A stretch of DNA of 64,000 bases from Vibrio inusitatus (GTDB lineage: Bacteria > Pseudomonadota > Gammaproteobacteria > Enterobacterales > Vibrionaceae), in NCBI GenBank assembly GCA_024346935.1, contig AP024879.1, positions 186,001 through 250,000 on the forward strand. Direction: 5' to 3'. Shown piece after piece: positions 1 through 10,449 of the stretch. The notes beneath the pieces are model-generated. The model searched no databases and had not been told where the DNA came from. It saw nothing but the letters and a program-made list of their open reading frames with translations. A program made the position numbers and the translations under genes. How positions within the stretch are numbered: position 1 is the first letter of the stretch; each line of letters opens with the position of its first letter.

Positions 1-698
1 TCTTACCAAATGGCGCGGTTCCACAAGGGGACGTAGACGCAGCGCTTGCTAATGTTGAAATGCAAAAGGCTGAATTAGAACTTGCCAAGGCAAGGTTGCA
101 AGACAAACGAGTGACTGCACCCTTTTCTGGCACCTTGGGATTAGTCGATATTACTGTTGGTCAAAATGTAGAGAGTGAATCAGTATTGACCACACTTGAT
201 GACTCAAGTCACTTAAGGCTAAATGTGGCTTTTCCTGCGAAGTACCTCCGCCAACTTAGGATTGGACAAACAACCAAATTATCGAGTATCGAAGGCGCTA
301 AGTCTGTAAAGGCAACGCTTACCAGTTTAGATAGTCGTGTAAACAGTCAAACCCAAAATATTCAAGCACAGTTTCGTATTGATAATGATAAGGCTCGATT
401 AACGCCAGGCAGTCTTGTGCTCGGCGAATTGCCATTGCCTACGCAAACTGAAGTAACCGTGCCGTTACAGTCAGTAGTGTATCGAGGGCATGAACGCTTT
501 GTGTATGTTGTACAAAATAGCACTGTAGAAAAACGCATCGTAATACTCGGCGAGCGCACGGGTGAGAAAGTACAAGTTCTCGACGGACTGGATTTTGGTG
601 AGGAAATCGTTTATCGCGGCACAGTGAAATTACGTCAAAATGCAGAAGTTGAAATCATTGACACAGTGGATACTCACTCATCAGATGGTGATGTGTAG
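1..698 (+). CDS. RND efflux periplasmic adaptor (membrane fusion protein), 3' part
   Basis: The frame is open from base 3, so the gene starts before the window; only the C-terminal ~230 residues are seen. This HlyD/AcrA-type adaptor bridges an inner-membrane RND pump and an outer-membrane channel. Visible parts are the end of the coiled-coil hairpin, the lipoyl half-motif (VTAPFSGTLG), then the beta-barrel and membrane-proximal domains with the typical VPLQSVV segment. The stop lies 2 bases before the RND permease start, so the two are co-transcribed. Substrate cannot be told from sequence. The family call is safe. Confidence 0.9.
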   Translation, partial: LPNGAVPQGDVDAALANVEMQKAELELAKARLQDKRVTAPFSGTLGLVDITVGQNVESESVLTTLDDSSHLRLNVAFPAKYLRQLRIGQTTKLSSIEGAKSVKATLTSLDSRVNSQTQNIQAQFRIDNDKARLTPGSLVLGELPLPTQTEVTVPLQSVVYRGHERFVYVVQNSTVEKRIVILGERTGEKVQVLDGLDFGEEIVYRGTVKLRQNAEVEIIDTVDTHSSDGDV

Positions 699-700
699 TT

Positions 701-3700
701 ATGAAACTGTCAGATTTTGCAATATATCGCCCAACTTCAGCGATAGTCTTAAACATTCTTTTCATTGTGTTTGGCTTGGTTGGCGCAAGTATGCTGGCTG
801 TTCGAGAAATGCCGGATGTTGAAAGTAGTGTTGTTTCTGTAGGGACACCCTATGGAGGTAGTGCTTCATCGATTGTTGAGAGTCAAATAACTAAGCCTAT
901 TGAAGATCAACTGAGTGGGATTGATGGGATCGATTATATTTGGTCCTCTTCATGGGATGGTTGGTCAGGCATCAACATTACCTTTAAGTCAGGCTACGAC
1001 ATGATTCAAGCGGTAAGTGATGTACGCGATGCCGTGAGCCGAGCACGAGGCAGTTTACCCGATGATGTTGATGAACCTGTTGTGCGTAAAAATAGCAGTG
1101 AAGGTGACCCCTTCATGTGGCTCAACCTTACAAGTACTAAGCATGATCGCATCGAGCTCAGTGATTATGCGCAACGAATATTAATAGAACGTCTAAGTTT
1201 AGTGCCGGGTGTCAGCGCTATTAATACCTCGGGTATGATCGAGCGAGTGCTGTATGTAGAGATTAACCCAGAAGACCTCGCTGCTCGTCAGTTAACAACC
1301 ACAGATGTGGCGCAAGCACTGCGCGCTGAGAATCTACAATTGCCTGCGGGGTATGTGCGGAATGAATCTCTAAATGTGGTGGTTCGTTTAGAGCGGTTGT
1401 ATCAAAAATCCGAAGACTTTGAACAACTGCAAATTGCAGAAAAAGACGGACAATCGGTACTGCTAAAGGATGTCGCTAATGTCTACATCGGCGCGAAAAA
1501 AGAGACTACAACGTTTAAAGCCAATAATGTTGATAGCATAGGGTTAGGTATCGTTGCGATGTCTCAAGCGAATCCTTTGACGGTATCAGATTCTGTTCTG
1601 GATGAGATCAAATCTTTAAAACATTTTTTACCTGAAGGCGTAGAGCTACACGTTGATTACGATAGTACTGTCTTTATTCGTGAGGCCATTAAAGAAGTCT
1701 ATATCACGCTAGCGATAACCGCTGTGCTAGTGACAGCAGTGCTGTACCTCTTTTTAGGGCGGCTATCGACGACGATTGTCCCTGCGATAACTGTGCCTGT
1801 TTCCCTTATCTCTGCATTTTCTGTTGCTTACTTGTGTGGTTACTCTATTAACTTAGTGACACTTATGGCTTTGATTCTTGCCATAGGTTTAGTGGTGGAT
1901 GATGCCATAGTTGTGGTGGAGAATATTGTAAGGCACAGGCGAAACGGCGCGCCGGCTATGGTGGCGGCATTTAAGGGAACCAAAGAGCTTAACTTTGCGG
2001 TGATTGCAACCACACTAGTGTTGATCATGACTTTTCTACCTTTAATATTCTTAGAAGGAAAGCTGGGCAACATGTTCGCAGAGTTTGCCGTTATCTTATC
2101 AGCCGCTGTGGGCTTTTCATCTATTGCCGCATTGACTCTTGGGCCTGTTCTCAGCGAACTGTTGTTCCGAAACGAATTAGAAGAACCTAATCGAGTTTGT
2201 TTAGCCGTAGATAAGGGCGTGAACCGTATTCAAGTTGCTTATCGCAATAGCTTAGAGTCCGTTCTCAAGTGGAAAACCTTCTCTTTGTTTGTACTAATCA
2301 CGTGTTCAATTGGGCTTTATTTTGTCTATCAGCAACAGCAACGAGCGTTTGCTCCTGTGGAAGACCGAGGGGCTGTGAACGTTTATGTCGGTGGCATAGA
2401 AGCAACCAGCTATGAACGTATGCTCAAGAGCATGGAACAAATCAATGATCGCTTGATGCCACTTGCTTTTGAAGATGGCCCAGTGGCCTCGCTTAATTAC
2501 TCCACTCCCGCTTTTGGTACATGGGCTGATCATCAAGGCTTCTTTATTATCAGACTCAAACACTGGAATGATAGAGATATGAATGCCACACAAGTGGTCA
2601 ATCATATAAAAGAGCTGACTCGTGATGTGACCGATGTACAGGTGTTTCCATACCAACCAGGTTTTGGCGGCGGAATGGGGGAGCCAGTACAGTTTGTATT
2701 GCAGGGTGAAGAGTATGAGGTCATTTACCACATTGCTAAAGAGCTAGAAAAATCAGCGGAATCTAGTGGCAAGATGGATGGCATAAAGCTTGATTACAAT
2801 CCTACCACCCCGGAGATTTTGCTGACGGTGAATCGTGAAGTCGCTCGTGATCTTGGGGTCAGTGTTAGCGAAATTGCATCTACCTTGGAGGTGTTACTCG
2901 GAGGAGCAACAGAAACTCGTTTTGAAGAGCTAGGTGAAGAGTACGATGTATACCTCAAGGCCAACGAAGCTCAATTTAATTCAGCAGCAGATTTAAGTAA
3001 GGTTTACTTGCGGTCAAACGATGGCGAATTAATCTCCTTAGATATTTTAGTATCCGTCAATGATGTGGCTTCAGCACGTGGGTTGTTCCACTACCAACGT
3101 AAAAAGTCCATTACGCTAAAAGCAAATTTGGTGGATGGAATAACTCTAGGTGGCGCTCTGAGCTATCTAGAACAGCAAGCATCATCGCTGTTACCACCAG
3201 GCTATACCTACGACTATGCAGGTGAATCTAAAGACTACTATGATAATCAGCGTGAAGTATGGCTTATCTTTGCGCTGTCTCTGCTTGTCTCATATTTGGT
3301 GCTTGCAGCTCAGTTTGAAAGTTTTGTAAGCCCAGCAATAGTGATGTTAACCGTACCGATAGGTTTATTGGGCGGTCTTATTGGTATTTTGCTAGCGGGG
3401 GATAGTTTCAATCTTTATTCCCAACTGGGAATGCTTATGCTTATTGGCATGGCGACAAAAAACGGTATCTTGATTGTTGAGTTTGCCAATCAGTTAAGAG
3501 ATCGTGGCCAAGATGTCAAACAAGCCATTCTTAACGCATCAGAGCAGCGTCTTCGCCCTATTGTGATGACTGCTATGACGACACTTTTAGGCGCTATACC
3601 AATGCTCGTTGCTACAGGTGCAGGTTCAGAAACTCGCTTTTCTGTCGGTATCGTTATCTTCAGCGGTATGTTGCTCACCACGGTGGTGACTTTGTTTGTC

Positions 3701-3793
3701 ATACCAAGTTTATATCTTTGGATTGGAGGCTATAGTCACTCTCCAGAAGCACGTGTTAATCAGGTTAATAACTCATTAGCAGAGCATACTTAA
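701..3793 (+). CDS. RND family efflux transporter permease
   Basis: 1030 residues, normal for a hydrophobe/amphiphile RND pump. It is a proton-driven inner-membrane exporter working as a trimer with the adaptor encoded just upstream. The sequence shows one N-terminal membrane segment, a large periplasmic loop, a TM2-TM6 block carrying the two-aspartate proton-relay motif (LVVDDAIVVVEN), a second periplasmic loop and a C-terminal TM block with GILIVEFANQ. The porter domains are closer to the MexK/VmeD-like branch than to AcrB by impression only. No outer-membrane channel gene or regulator lies in the window. Substrate is unknown. Confidence 0.93.
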   Translation: MKLSDFAIYRPTSAIVLNILFIVFGLVGASMLAVREMPDVESSVVSVGTPYGGSASSIVESQITKPIEDQLSGIDGIDYIWSSSWDGWSGINITFKSGYDMIQAVSDVRDAVSRARGSLPDDVDEPVVRKNSSEGDPFMWLNLTSTKHDRIELSDYAQRILIERLSLVPGVSAINTSGMIERVLYVEINPEDLAARQLTTTDVAQALRAENLQLPAGYVRNESLNVVVRLERLYQKSEDFEQLQIAEKDGQSVLLKDVANVYIGAKKETTTFKANNVDSIGLGIVAMSQANPLTVSDSVLDEIKSLKHFLPEGVELHVDYDSTVFIREAIKEVYITLAITAVLVTAVLYLFLGRLSTTIVPAITVPVSLISAFSVAYLCGYSINLVTLMALILAIGLVVDDAIVVVENIVRHRRNGAPAMVAAFKGTKELNFAVIATTLVLIMTFLPLIFLEGKLGNMFAEFAVILSAAVGFSSIAALTLGPVLSELLFRNELEEPNRVCLAVDKGVNRIQVAYRNSLESVLKWKTFSLFVLITCSIGLYFVYQQQQRAFAPVEDRGAVNVYVGGIEATSYERMLKSMEQINDRLMPLAFEDGPVASLNYSTPAFGTWADHQGFFIIRLKHWNDRDMNATQVVNHIKELTRDVTDVQVFPYQPGFGGGMGEPVQFVLQGEEYEVIYHIAKELEKSAESSGKMDGIKLDYNPTTPEILLTVNREVARDLGVSVSEIASTLEVLLGGATETRFEELGEEYDVYLKANEAQFNSAADLSKVYLRSNDGELISLDILVSVNDVASARGLFHYQRKKSITLKANLVDGITLGGALSYLEQQASSLLPPGYTYDYAGESKDYYDNQREVWLIFALSLLVSYLVLAAQFESFVSPAIVMLTVPIGLLGGLIGILLAGDSFNLYSQLGMLMLIGMATKNGILIVEFANQLRDRGQDVKQAILNASEQRLRPIVMTAMTTLLGAIPMLVATGAGSETRFSVGIVIFSGMLLTTVVTLFVIPSLYLWIGGYSHSPEARVNQVNNSLAEHT

Positions 3794-3930
3794 ATAACGG
3801 GTACACCTTGTCGCATATGGTTGATTTTTGGTCTATAACTCAATGACCAAGCGTACAACTAATGTGGATTGCAGAGTTCTATTTCGTTTTCTCGTGATTG
3901 AGCTATAGGAATATATGACAAGGAGTTTAT

Positions 3931-5478
3931 ATGAAGTGTTTTAATGGTGCCAAGAGTAGGTTGGCTATCATAGCGTCGATGCTTATGGGGGCTGCAACAA
4001 CTGCTGTTGCAGCTGAAAAGCCGAATATCTTAGTTATTTGGGGTGATGATATAGGACAATCTAATATCAGTGCGTACACCTTCGGATTAATGGGATACAA
4101 AACCCCAAATATAGATAGGATTGCTAAAGAAGGCATGATGTTTACCGATTATTACGGCGAGCAGTCATGTACAGCAGGTCGTTCGACCTTTATTACTGGA
4201 CAAAGTGTTCTTCGTACTGGACTAAGTAAGGTGGGCTTGCCTGGTGCCGACCTCGGCCTCCAACCCGAAGATGTCACCATTGCCGAAGTCTTAAAACCTA
4301 TGGGCTATGCAACAGGACAGTTTGGTAAGAACCACTTAGGTGATAAAGACGAACATTTGCCAACTGCCCATGGCTTTGATGAATTTTTCGGTAACCTTTA
4401 CCACCTCAATGCTGAGGAAGAACCTGAGAATATCGATTACCCGAAAGATCCTGAATTCCGTAAGAAGTTTGGCCCTCGTGGGGTTATCAAATCTTACGCT
4501 GACGGCAAGATAGAGGATACGGGGCCACTGACACGTAAGCGCATGGAAACGGTCGATGATGAAACTCTTGCTGCCGCTATTGATTTCATGGGGCGTTCAG
4601 TTAAAGCCGAAAAACCTTTCTTTGTATGGTGGAATGCCACCAGAATGCACTTTAGAACCCACGTGAAACCTGAGTTATCGGGCTCAACAGGTATCAGTAA
4701 CTACGCCGATGGTATGGTTGAGCATGATAATCATGTTGGAGAACTACTCAAAGCAGTCGATGATCTCGGCATCACAGATAACACGATTGTCTTTTATTCA
4801 ACAGACAATGGCCCTCACATGAATACATGGCCAGACGCAGGCTTAACACCGTTCCGCGGAGAGAAAAACACTAACTGGGAAGGTGCGTATCGTGTTCCTG
4901 CTATGGTTCGCTGGCCGGGTAAGATAGAACCAGGCAGTGTGTCGAATGAGATTATGCACCACATGGACTGGTTACCCACTTTTGCCGCCGCCGCCGGTGA
5001 TACTGAAATCAAAGAGAACCTGCTCAAAGGGACCTCTGTTGGTAAAACCAAGTATAAGGTTCATCTCGATGGCTACAACTTCTTGCCGCACCTTACGGGT
5101 GAAGAAGAACAAGGCCGAAGAGAAGAGATTTTCTATTTTACCGACGATGGTGATCTTGCCGCTCTTCGTTACAACAAGTGGAAGATCGTATTCTTAGAGC
5201 AGCGTGCTACAGGGACATTTAAAATCTGGTCTGAACCGTTCACGCCACTGCGTGTGCCAAAAATCTTCAACCTAAGAATGGACCCGTACGAAGTTGCAGA
5301 CAGAACGTCAAATACGTACTACGACTGGATGCTCGATCGAGCGTTTATGTTGGTGCCTGCACAAGCCTACGTCGGCAAGTACTTGAGCACATTTGAGGAA
5401 TTCCCACCAAGACAAAAAGCGGCAAGCTTTAGCTTGGATCAAGTAATGGAAAAACTGCAAACCCCTCAAAATAAGTAA
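3931..5478 (+). CDS. arylsulfatase (formylglycine sulfatase, Cys-type)
   Basis: 515 residues with a Sec signal peptide (first ~28 residues, cut after AVAA), so periplasmic. It hydrolyses sulfate esters. Metal-ligand motif IWGDDIG lies near the N terminus and the sulfatase signature is C80-T-A-G-R84 followed by STFITGQ. C80 must be converted to formylglycine; a radical SAM maturase (anSME) at 22.2 kb could do this. DNGPH near residue 290 supplies further metal ligands. It stands alone with a strong terminator downstream. Three tandem copies of ATAAGTAAAC/G follow the stop codon. The natural substrate is not visible from sequence. Confidence 0.92.
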   Translation: MKCFNGAKSRLAIIASMLMGAATTAVAAEKPNILVIWGDDIGQSNISAYTFGLMGYKTPNIDRIAKEGMMFTDYYGEQSCTAGRSTFITGQSVLRTGLSKVGLPGADLGLQPEDVTIAEVLKPMGYATGQFGKNHLGDKDEHLPTAHGFDEFFGNLYHLNAEEEPENIDYPKDPEFRKKFGPRGVIKSYADGKIEDTGPLTRKRMETVDDETLAAAIDFMGRSVKAEKPFFVWWNATRMHFRTHVKPELSGSTGISNYADGMVEHDNHVGELLKAVDDLGITDNTIVFYSTDNGPHMNTWPDAGLTPFRGEKNTNWEGAYRVPAMVRWPGKIEPGSVSNEIMHHMDWLPTFAAAAGDTEIKENLLKGTSVGKTKYKVHLDGYNFLPHLTGEEEQGRREEIFYFTDDGDLAALRYNKWKIVFLEQRATGTFKIWSEPFTPLRVPKIFNLRMDPYEVADRTSNTYYDWMLDRAFMLVPAQAYVGKYLSTFEEFPPRQKAASFSLDQVMEKLQTPQNK

Positions 5479-5505
5479 ACATAAGTAAACATAAGTAACG
5501 ATATC

Positions 5506-5546
5506 AAAGACCAGAGCCAAATTTGTTGGCTCTGGTCTTTGTTTTT
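5506..5546 (+). terminator. Rho-independent terminator after arylsulfatase
   Basis: A stem of about 15 bp (AAAGACCAGAGCCAA pairing with TTGGCTCTGGTCTTT) with a short loop is followed by a T-run. It ends the sulfatase transcript. Confidence 0.9.
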
Positions 5547-5601
5547 AAGCTATTGTTGTAAATAGGAAAATCAAGAATTAATAAGTTGTAAGGGTAGTAT
5601 T

Positions 5602-7866
5602 TTGAATATAGTTGGCAGGAAGCTATTTTTGTTCATTGTAATGATGGGTGTTGGCTTAGCTTTTTCACTTGCGCAAGCTGAGAATTCAGGTTTTGTCGGA
5701 AGCAAAGCTTGCCTTGATTGCCATCAGAAAGAATATCAACAGTGGTTAGGTTCAGACCATGAAATGGCAATGAAGCACGCGGACGAAGCGAGTGTATTGG
5801 GTAATTTTGATAATGCTACCTTTGAGTTTGCTGGAGTTGAAAATCGTTTTTTCAAAAAGGACAAACAGTATTGGGTCAATATACAGGGCGACGACGGTCA
5901 ATATCGTGACTATCAGATCAAATATACCTTCGGCCATGATCCTCTCCAGCAATACATGGTTGAGTTTGAGGATGGCCGTGTTCAATTAATTCCATTTGCT
6001 TGGGACTCTCGCTCAAAAGAAGAGGGCGGTCAGCGCTGGTTTCATCTTTATCCAGACCTGACACCAACTGATGAGTTTTACTGGACTAACTCTGGGCAGA
6101 ATTGGAATTTCATGTGTGCCGACTGTCACTCGACCAATCTAGAAAAGAACTACGATTCTCAAAAAGACACCTACGCTACCACTTGGTCTGAAATCAATGT
6201 AGGTTGTGAGGCATGCCACGGGAAAGGGCAGGATCATATGACGTGGGCAAATGGCGATAAGTCCAGTCAGGCCGCGCATTTTGGCTTTGATCGCGACCTT
6301 TCAAAAGCAGTAAAAGAGTGGGTGTTTGAAGAAAACATGCCAGCCCTGCAACCCAAGAGTATTCACCCTACCGATCAAATGACAATGTGTGCCCAGTGCC
6401 ACAGTCGTCGTACGCAACTGACAGAAAAGGAAGACCATGTACAGAGCACCTTACTTGATCGTTATCGACTGAGCCTGATTACTCCAGAGCTTTATCATGC
6501 TGACGGGCAAATCTTTGATGAAGATTATGTCTATGGTTCGTTTCTTCAATCTAAGATGGCAGACAAAGGGGTGAGTTGTACTAACTGTCACAATCCACAT
6601 ACGGCGAAATTGGAAATAGCCGAAGAGGCGGTATGTAGCCAGTGTCATTTACCAACCCAATTTTCACCCAACAATCATACTTTCCACGATAAAGACTCTG
6701 AAGCGTCCAAGTGTACCACCTGCCATATGCCGGAAACGACCTACATGCAGGTTGATCCAAGACGAGACCACAGCTGGCAGATACCAAGGCCAGATTTGAG
6801 TACTCACTTAGGTACACCGAATGTGTGCACCTCTTGTCATGAGGATCAAACCAATGAATGGGCATCTGAGTCCCTAGCTAAATGGTTCCCTAATTCAAAG
6901 CATCAAAACCAACAACATTTTGCCGTGGCATTTTATGCAGCCGAGATCGGTTATCAAGGCGCCGAAGAAGCGTTGGCCTATACTGCGCAAGATAGCACGC
7001 AAAGGGACATCATTCGTGCCTCCGCGATCAGCCGTTTAGCTCCCTACCAAAGTAAAAATACCACAGTAGCGCTAGCAAGAGCTGTGAAACATGACAGTGA
7101 GTTGATTCGCGGGTCTGCGGTGCAAGGCTCTGCAAGCTTTGAAGCGAGGGATCGTTGGCAAATACTAGCACCATTGTTGAAAGACAAAGTGTTAGGAGTG
7201 CGTACTGAAGCGGCGAGTGCACTTGTGGTCTATTGGCCTGAGTTAAATCAACAGCAAAAGCAAGCACTCAACAAGCCGTTACAAGAGTACATAGAGATAC
7301 AGGAGTTTAACTCCGACAGAGGCTTTGGACGGACTAACTTAGGGAATGTGTATAGAGCACAAGGCAATTTTGAACAGGCGATTGAGCAGTATAAAGGGGC
7401 AATTGCTGTTGAACCTTATTTTGCAAATAGTTATGTGAACCTCGCTGATATTTATCGTGTACAAGGAAAAGAGCAGCAAGTGTTTTCAACCCTTGAACAA
7501 GGCATTGAGGCACAACCAAAATCTGGTGCATTACGCTACAGTGCCGCGTTGTCTTTATTACGCCAAGGAAAAAATAACCAAGCTACTCTTTATCTGCAAA
7601 AAGCCACAGAAGTTGAACCAGATAATGCGCAGTATTGGTACCTATATGGACTGTCTCTGGAATCGACAAGTGTGCCACAGGCATCTCAAGCAATTGATAA
7701 AGCTTTTCGAATCAGTGGTAATCCGCAACAGCTTTATGCTCGATGTGAAATGTTGGTGAAATACAGCAAAGATCCGAGTGTTGAGTTCCAAGCTCGACAG
7801 TGTCTCAAGGAACTTGAAAAATACGCCTCTCCACAATTGATTAACGAATTGCGAGCTAAGCTATAA
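5602..7866 (+). CDS. Octahaem cytochrome c with HEAT and TPR C-terminal region
   Basis: 754 residues. The start is TTG at 5602, preceded by AAGGGTAG; it gives a complete signal peptide (cut after SLAQA). An ATG at 5641 would lose the charged n-region. Residues ~30-420 hold eight CxxCH haem motifs (CLDCH, CADCH, CEACH, CAQCH, CTNCH, CSQCH, CTTCH, CTSCH), as in the periplasmic cytochrome c554/NrfB-like multihaem group. Residues ~450-570 look like HEAT repeats and ~575-750 like TPRs. It lies between the arylsulfatase and the MoxR operon. An electron-transfer role is known for such haem proteins; partner and substrate are unknown. Its tail is paralogous to the protein at 23557-24558. Confidence 0.88.
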   Translation: MNIVGRKLFLFIVMMGVGLAFSLAQAENSGFVGSKACLDCHQKEYQQWLGSDHEMAMKHADEASVLGNFDNATFEFAGVENRFFKKDKQYWVNIQGDDGQYRDYQIKYTFGHDPLQQYMVEFEDGRVQLIPFAWDSRSKEEGGQRWFHLYPDLTPTDEFYWTNSGQNWNFMCADCHSTNLEKNYDSQKDTYATTWSEINVGCEACHGKGQDHMTWANGDKSSQAAHFGFDRDLSKAVKEWVFEENMPALQPKSIHPTDQMTMCAQCHSRRTQLTEKEDHVQSTLLDRYRLSLITPELYHADGQIFDEDYVYGSFLQSKMADKGVSCTNCHNPHTAKLEIAEEAVCSQCHLPTQFSPNNHTFHDKDSEASKCTTCHMPETTYMQVDPRRDHSWQIPRPDLSTHLGTPNVCTSCHEDQTNEWASESLAKWFPNSKHQNQQHFAVAFYAAEIGYQGAEEALAYTAQDSTQRDIIRASAISRLAPYQSKNTTVALARAVKHDSELIRGSAVQGSASFEARDRWQILAPLLKDKVLGVRTEAASALVVYWPELNQQQKQALNKPLQEYIEIQEFNSDRGFGRTNLGNVYRAQGNFEQAIEQYKGAIAVEPYFANSYVNLADIYRVQGKEQQVFSTLEQGIEAQPKSGALRYSAALSLLRQGKNNQATLYLQKATEVEPDNAQYWYLYGLSLESTSVPQASQAIDKAFRISGNPQQLYARCEMLVKYSKDPSVEFQARQCLKELEKYASPQLINELRAKL

Positions 7867-7939
7867 CGACGAATTAGTATAACCATTAGTTATGTTTAAC
7901 TTGCGTAGAATAGAGTAATTCGATGTTTGAGGATAAATT

Positions 7940-8938
7940 ATGAGTGCGTCACAAGAAGCGGTTGCAGCGTTAGTATCTCAGGTAGAGCAGTCTGTGGTTG
8001 GGCAGCAACACGTTGTTGAATCTCTAGTGTTAGGTTTACTTACTAATGGTCATGTGTTGTTAGAAGGGCTTCCGGGAACAGCAAAGACGCGCTCAGTGAA
8101 AGCCTTAGCGGATGCGCTGCATTCATCATTTGGTCGTATTCAGTTCACACCAGACCTTTTACCTTCAGATGTTACAGGTACCGAGGTCTATCAAGAACTT
8201 GATGATGGTTCGGGAAAGAGCAAGCCACAACTGCACTTTCAGCCAGGCCCTATCTTCAACAGCATTGTATTAGCAGATGAAATAAACCGTGCGCCCGCAA
8301 AGGTTCAGGCAGCGTTACTCGAAGCGATGGCAGAGGGAACGATCACTGTAGGTGAGCAGACGCACCAATTGCCAGATCTTTTCATGGTATTAGCAACACA
8401 AAACCCGATAGAGCAAGAAGGGACTTACCCTTTGCCAGAAGCGCAAATGGACCGATTTATTTTAAAGGTAACGGTTGATTATCCTGATGATGATGCTGAG
8501 ATGGATATCATGCGATTGGTGCGATCTGAAGAAACTTCAAATAACACTCGTGTACAACAACAGAATATCCCCTCGATTGACCCAATCCATGTGCTCAAGG
8601 CGAGAGAGGAAATTGCTAAAGTTGAAGTATCTGAGATCGCAGAGCGGTATATCGTTGCCCTTGTGATGGCCACTCGCCATACCAATCGTTATCCCGAATC
8701 AAATCTATCTCGCTGGATTCAAGTAGGCTCAAGTCCGCGCGCGACTATAGCTCTCGATAAATGCTCACGCGCCTATGCTTGGCTTCAAGGAAGAAACTAT
8801 GTGCAGCCAGATGATGTTCGAGCGGTAGCGCACGGGGTTCTTGGTCACAGACTTACTCAAAGTTACGACGCACTGGCAGAAGGGATTTCTGCAAAACAGA
8901 TCATTGATGAGCTTCTTGATACCGTAGCCATTGGCTAG
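7940..8938 (+). CDS. MoxR-family AAA+ ATPase
   Basis: 332 residues. Walker A is GLPGTAKT, Walker B is IVLADEINRAP, followed by the MoxR-typical ALLEAMAEG and ATQNPIEQEGTYPLPEAQMDRF. MoxR ATPases act as chaperones, with VWA proteins, in maturing or assembling protein complexes, often envelope enzymes. It opens a tight six-gene operon with a DUF58 protein, a DUF4381 protein, two VWA proteins and a BatD-like protein. Its place between a multihaem cytochrome and sulfatase-related genes suggests, by inference, that the operon serves those periplasmic enzymes. Confidence 0.95.
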   Translation: MSASQEAVAALVSQVEQSVVGQQHVVESLVLGLLTNGHVLLEGLPGTAKTRSVKALADALHSSFGRIQFTPDLLPSDVTGTEVYQELDDGSGKSKPQLHFQPGPIFNSIVLADEINRAPAKVQAALLEAMAEGTITVGEQTHQLPDLFMVLATQNPIEQEGTYPLPEAQMDRFILKVTVDYPDDDAEMDIMRLVRSEETSNNTRVQQQNIPSIDPIHVLKAREEIAKVEVSEIAERYIVALVMATRHTNRYPESNLSRWIQVGSSPRATIALDKCSRAYAWLQGRNYVQPDDVRAVAHGVLGHRLTQSYDALAEGISAKQIIDELLDTVAIG

Positions 8939-8959
8939 TCGCCCTGCGGAGTTAATGCT

Positions 8960-9904
8960 ATGAAATCAGCTCAACCTGAAGCCAGTGATGCACGAGTCTA
9001 TTGCCAATATTCACGCCTTGTTCAATTGCAAGGGCAGGTAGGTTCGTTTTCTTTTTTACCCCAATTAAAAGCCGGGACTATTTTATCTGGTCGCCATCAA
9101 TCTCTATTTCGTGGTCGCGGTTTAAATTTTGAAGAGTTACGCCACTATCAAACGGGCGATGATATTCGAAATTTAGATTGGAAAGTGACTATGCGTACTG
9201 GTAAACCGCATGTACGAGCTTATACCGAAGAAAAAGATCGCAATGTCATTTTGTGTATTGATCAGCGTTCAAGCCTGTTTTTCTCGTCCGTTGAGGTAAT
9301 GAAGTCTGTCGTTGCAGCAGAGGTTGCCGCTTTGAGTGCTTGGCGAGTACTTAAGGACAGTGACCGTGTGGGTTTTGTAATCGCAAGGCCTCATGGTGTT
9401 GATTGGTATAAACCCCAACGTAGCCGAGCTCATTTGTTACACCGACTAAATTGTCTAGCTGAAGCCAATCAATCCCTTGGTGTGGCCTCTAAAGATAATG
9501 AGTCAGCCTCATTTGAACAGTTGATGTCCGTCATTACTCGCGTTGCAACTAAAGGGTCAACGGTCATAGTGTTAAGTGATTGGCATGGGGCAAAGGCGTC
9601 CGATGTAGATAGGTTGCAACAACTTCAAGCACACAATGACGTGTTAACCGTATTGATCTCAGACCAACTTGAAGAGGCACTTCCCTCTCGCTCCAACTGG
9701 GTAATGGGGGATGGTACCCATCAGCTCAATATCAGTGAATCGGCTAAATTGAAGAAAGCGAACCACGGATTAAAGCAACATCAAGAACTTAAGAGAGTTC
9801 AGTTGGTACGTCTGATGGCAGCAAAAGGACTACCTTTGATTCAACTGGATACATCGGGCAATCATTTAGAGCAATTTAAGCGTGGGATGGGGGCACATCG
9901 ATGA
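8960..9904 (+). CDS. DUF58 domain protein of MoxR/Bat operon
   Basis: 314 residues, cytoplasmic. It carries the DUF58 core motif GRGLNFEELRHYQTGDDIR followed by LDWK and TGKPHVR, which defines the family. The second half resembles a degenerate VWA fold (CIDQRSS in place of the metal-binding DxSxS). DUF58 proteins are almost always encoded right after moxR and are thought to work with it. The stop overlaps the start of the DUF4381 gene by 4 bases, so translation is probably coupled. Confidence 0.92.
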   Translation: MKSAQPEASDARVYCQYSRLVQLQGQVGSFSFLPQLKAGTILSGRHQSLFRGRGLNFEELRHYQTGDDIRNLDWKVTMRTGKPHVRAYTEEKDRNVILCIDQRSSLFFSSVEVMKSVVAAEVAALSAWRVLKDSDRVGFVIARPHGVDWYKPQRSRAHLLHRLNCLAEANQSLGVASKDNESASFEQLMSVITRVATKGSTVIVLSDWHGAKASDVDRLQQLQAHNDVLTVLISDQLEEALPSRSNWVMGDGTHQLNISESAKLKKANHGLKQHQELKRVQLVRLMAAKGLPLIQLDTSGNHLEQFKRGMGAHR

Positions 9905-10449
9905 CGGTTCATACCCCCCCGCAGAGCTATATGCTGCGTGATATTGTCGAGGTTGCTGTTGCGCCGTCAGTCAGTTGGATGCCTGAAACCATAGGTTGGA
10001 AAGTGGTGGGTGTAACTGTCATGCTCTGCGTTAGTGTGTGGGCCTATAAAAGCTTGTATCTTTGGTGGAGTAATCGATATCGAAGGGAGGCATTGCAGAG
10101 TTTTGATTTGCTCTTAAAGGCATGTGAATCTACAGACAACAAACAGGTAAGCTCTCGTCAAACAATCTCTCAAGATGTGCACCATGTATTAAAAACAGTG
10201 TTATCAACCGTTAATCCAGCAACACGTCCGTACTATGGGTTGCCTTTTCTACAGTCCCTTGATGCCCAGAACGAATCGACGCGTACTGTATTTGCTGACA
10301 AATGGTCACATTGGCCAGAATCTATGCTAGTGCAACAGAATGCGCTAAGTAAGGTGGAGTTGATCGCCTTGATCGCAGACTGCAAAGTGTGGGTGAAGCA
10401 ACATGTTGTTCAAGCTAGCGGTGCCGAAAGGGAGATGAGCGATGCTTGA
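9901..10449 (+). CDS. DUF4381 membrane protein of MoxR/Bat operon
   Basis: 182 residues. A proline-rich N terminus (LRDIVEVAVAPSVSWMPETIGWKVV) leads into one membrane segment at about residues 33-52, then a soluble region. This layout and its position between the DUF58 and VWA genes match DUF4381. Function is unknown; it is probably an inner-membrane part of the assembly. It overlaps the preceding gene by 4 bases and the following VWA gene by 8. Confidence 0.85.
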   Translation: MTVHTPPQSYMLRDIVEVAVAPSVSWMPETIGWKVVGVTVMLCVSVWAYKSLYLWWSNRYRREALQSFDLLLKACESTDNKQVSSRQTISQDVHHVLKTVLSTVNPATRPYYGLPFLQSLDAQNESTRTVFADKWSHWPESMLVQQNALSKVELIALIADCKVWVKQHVVQASGAEREMSDA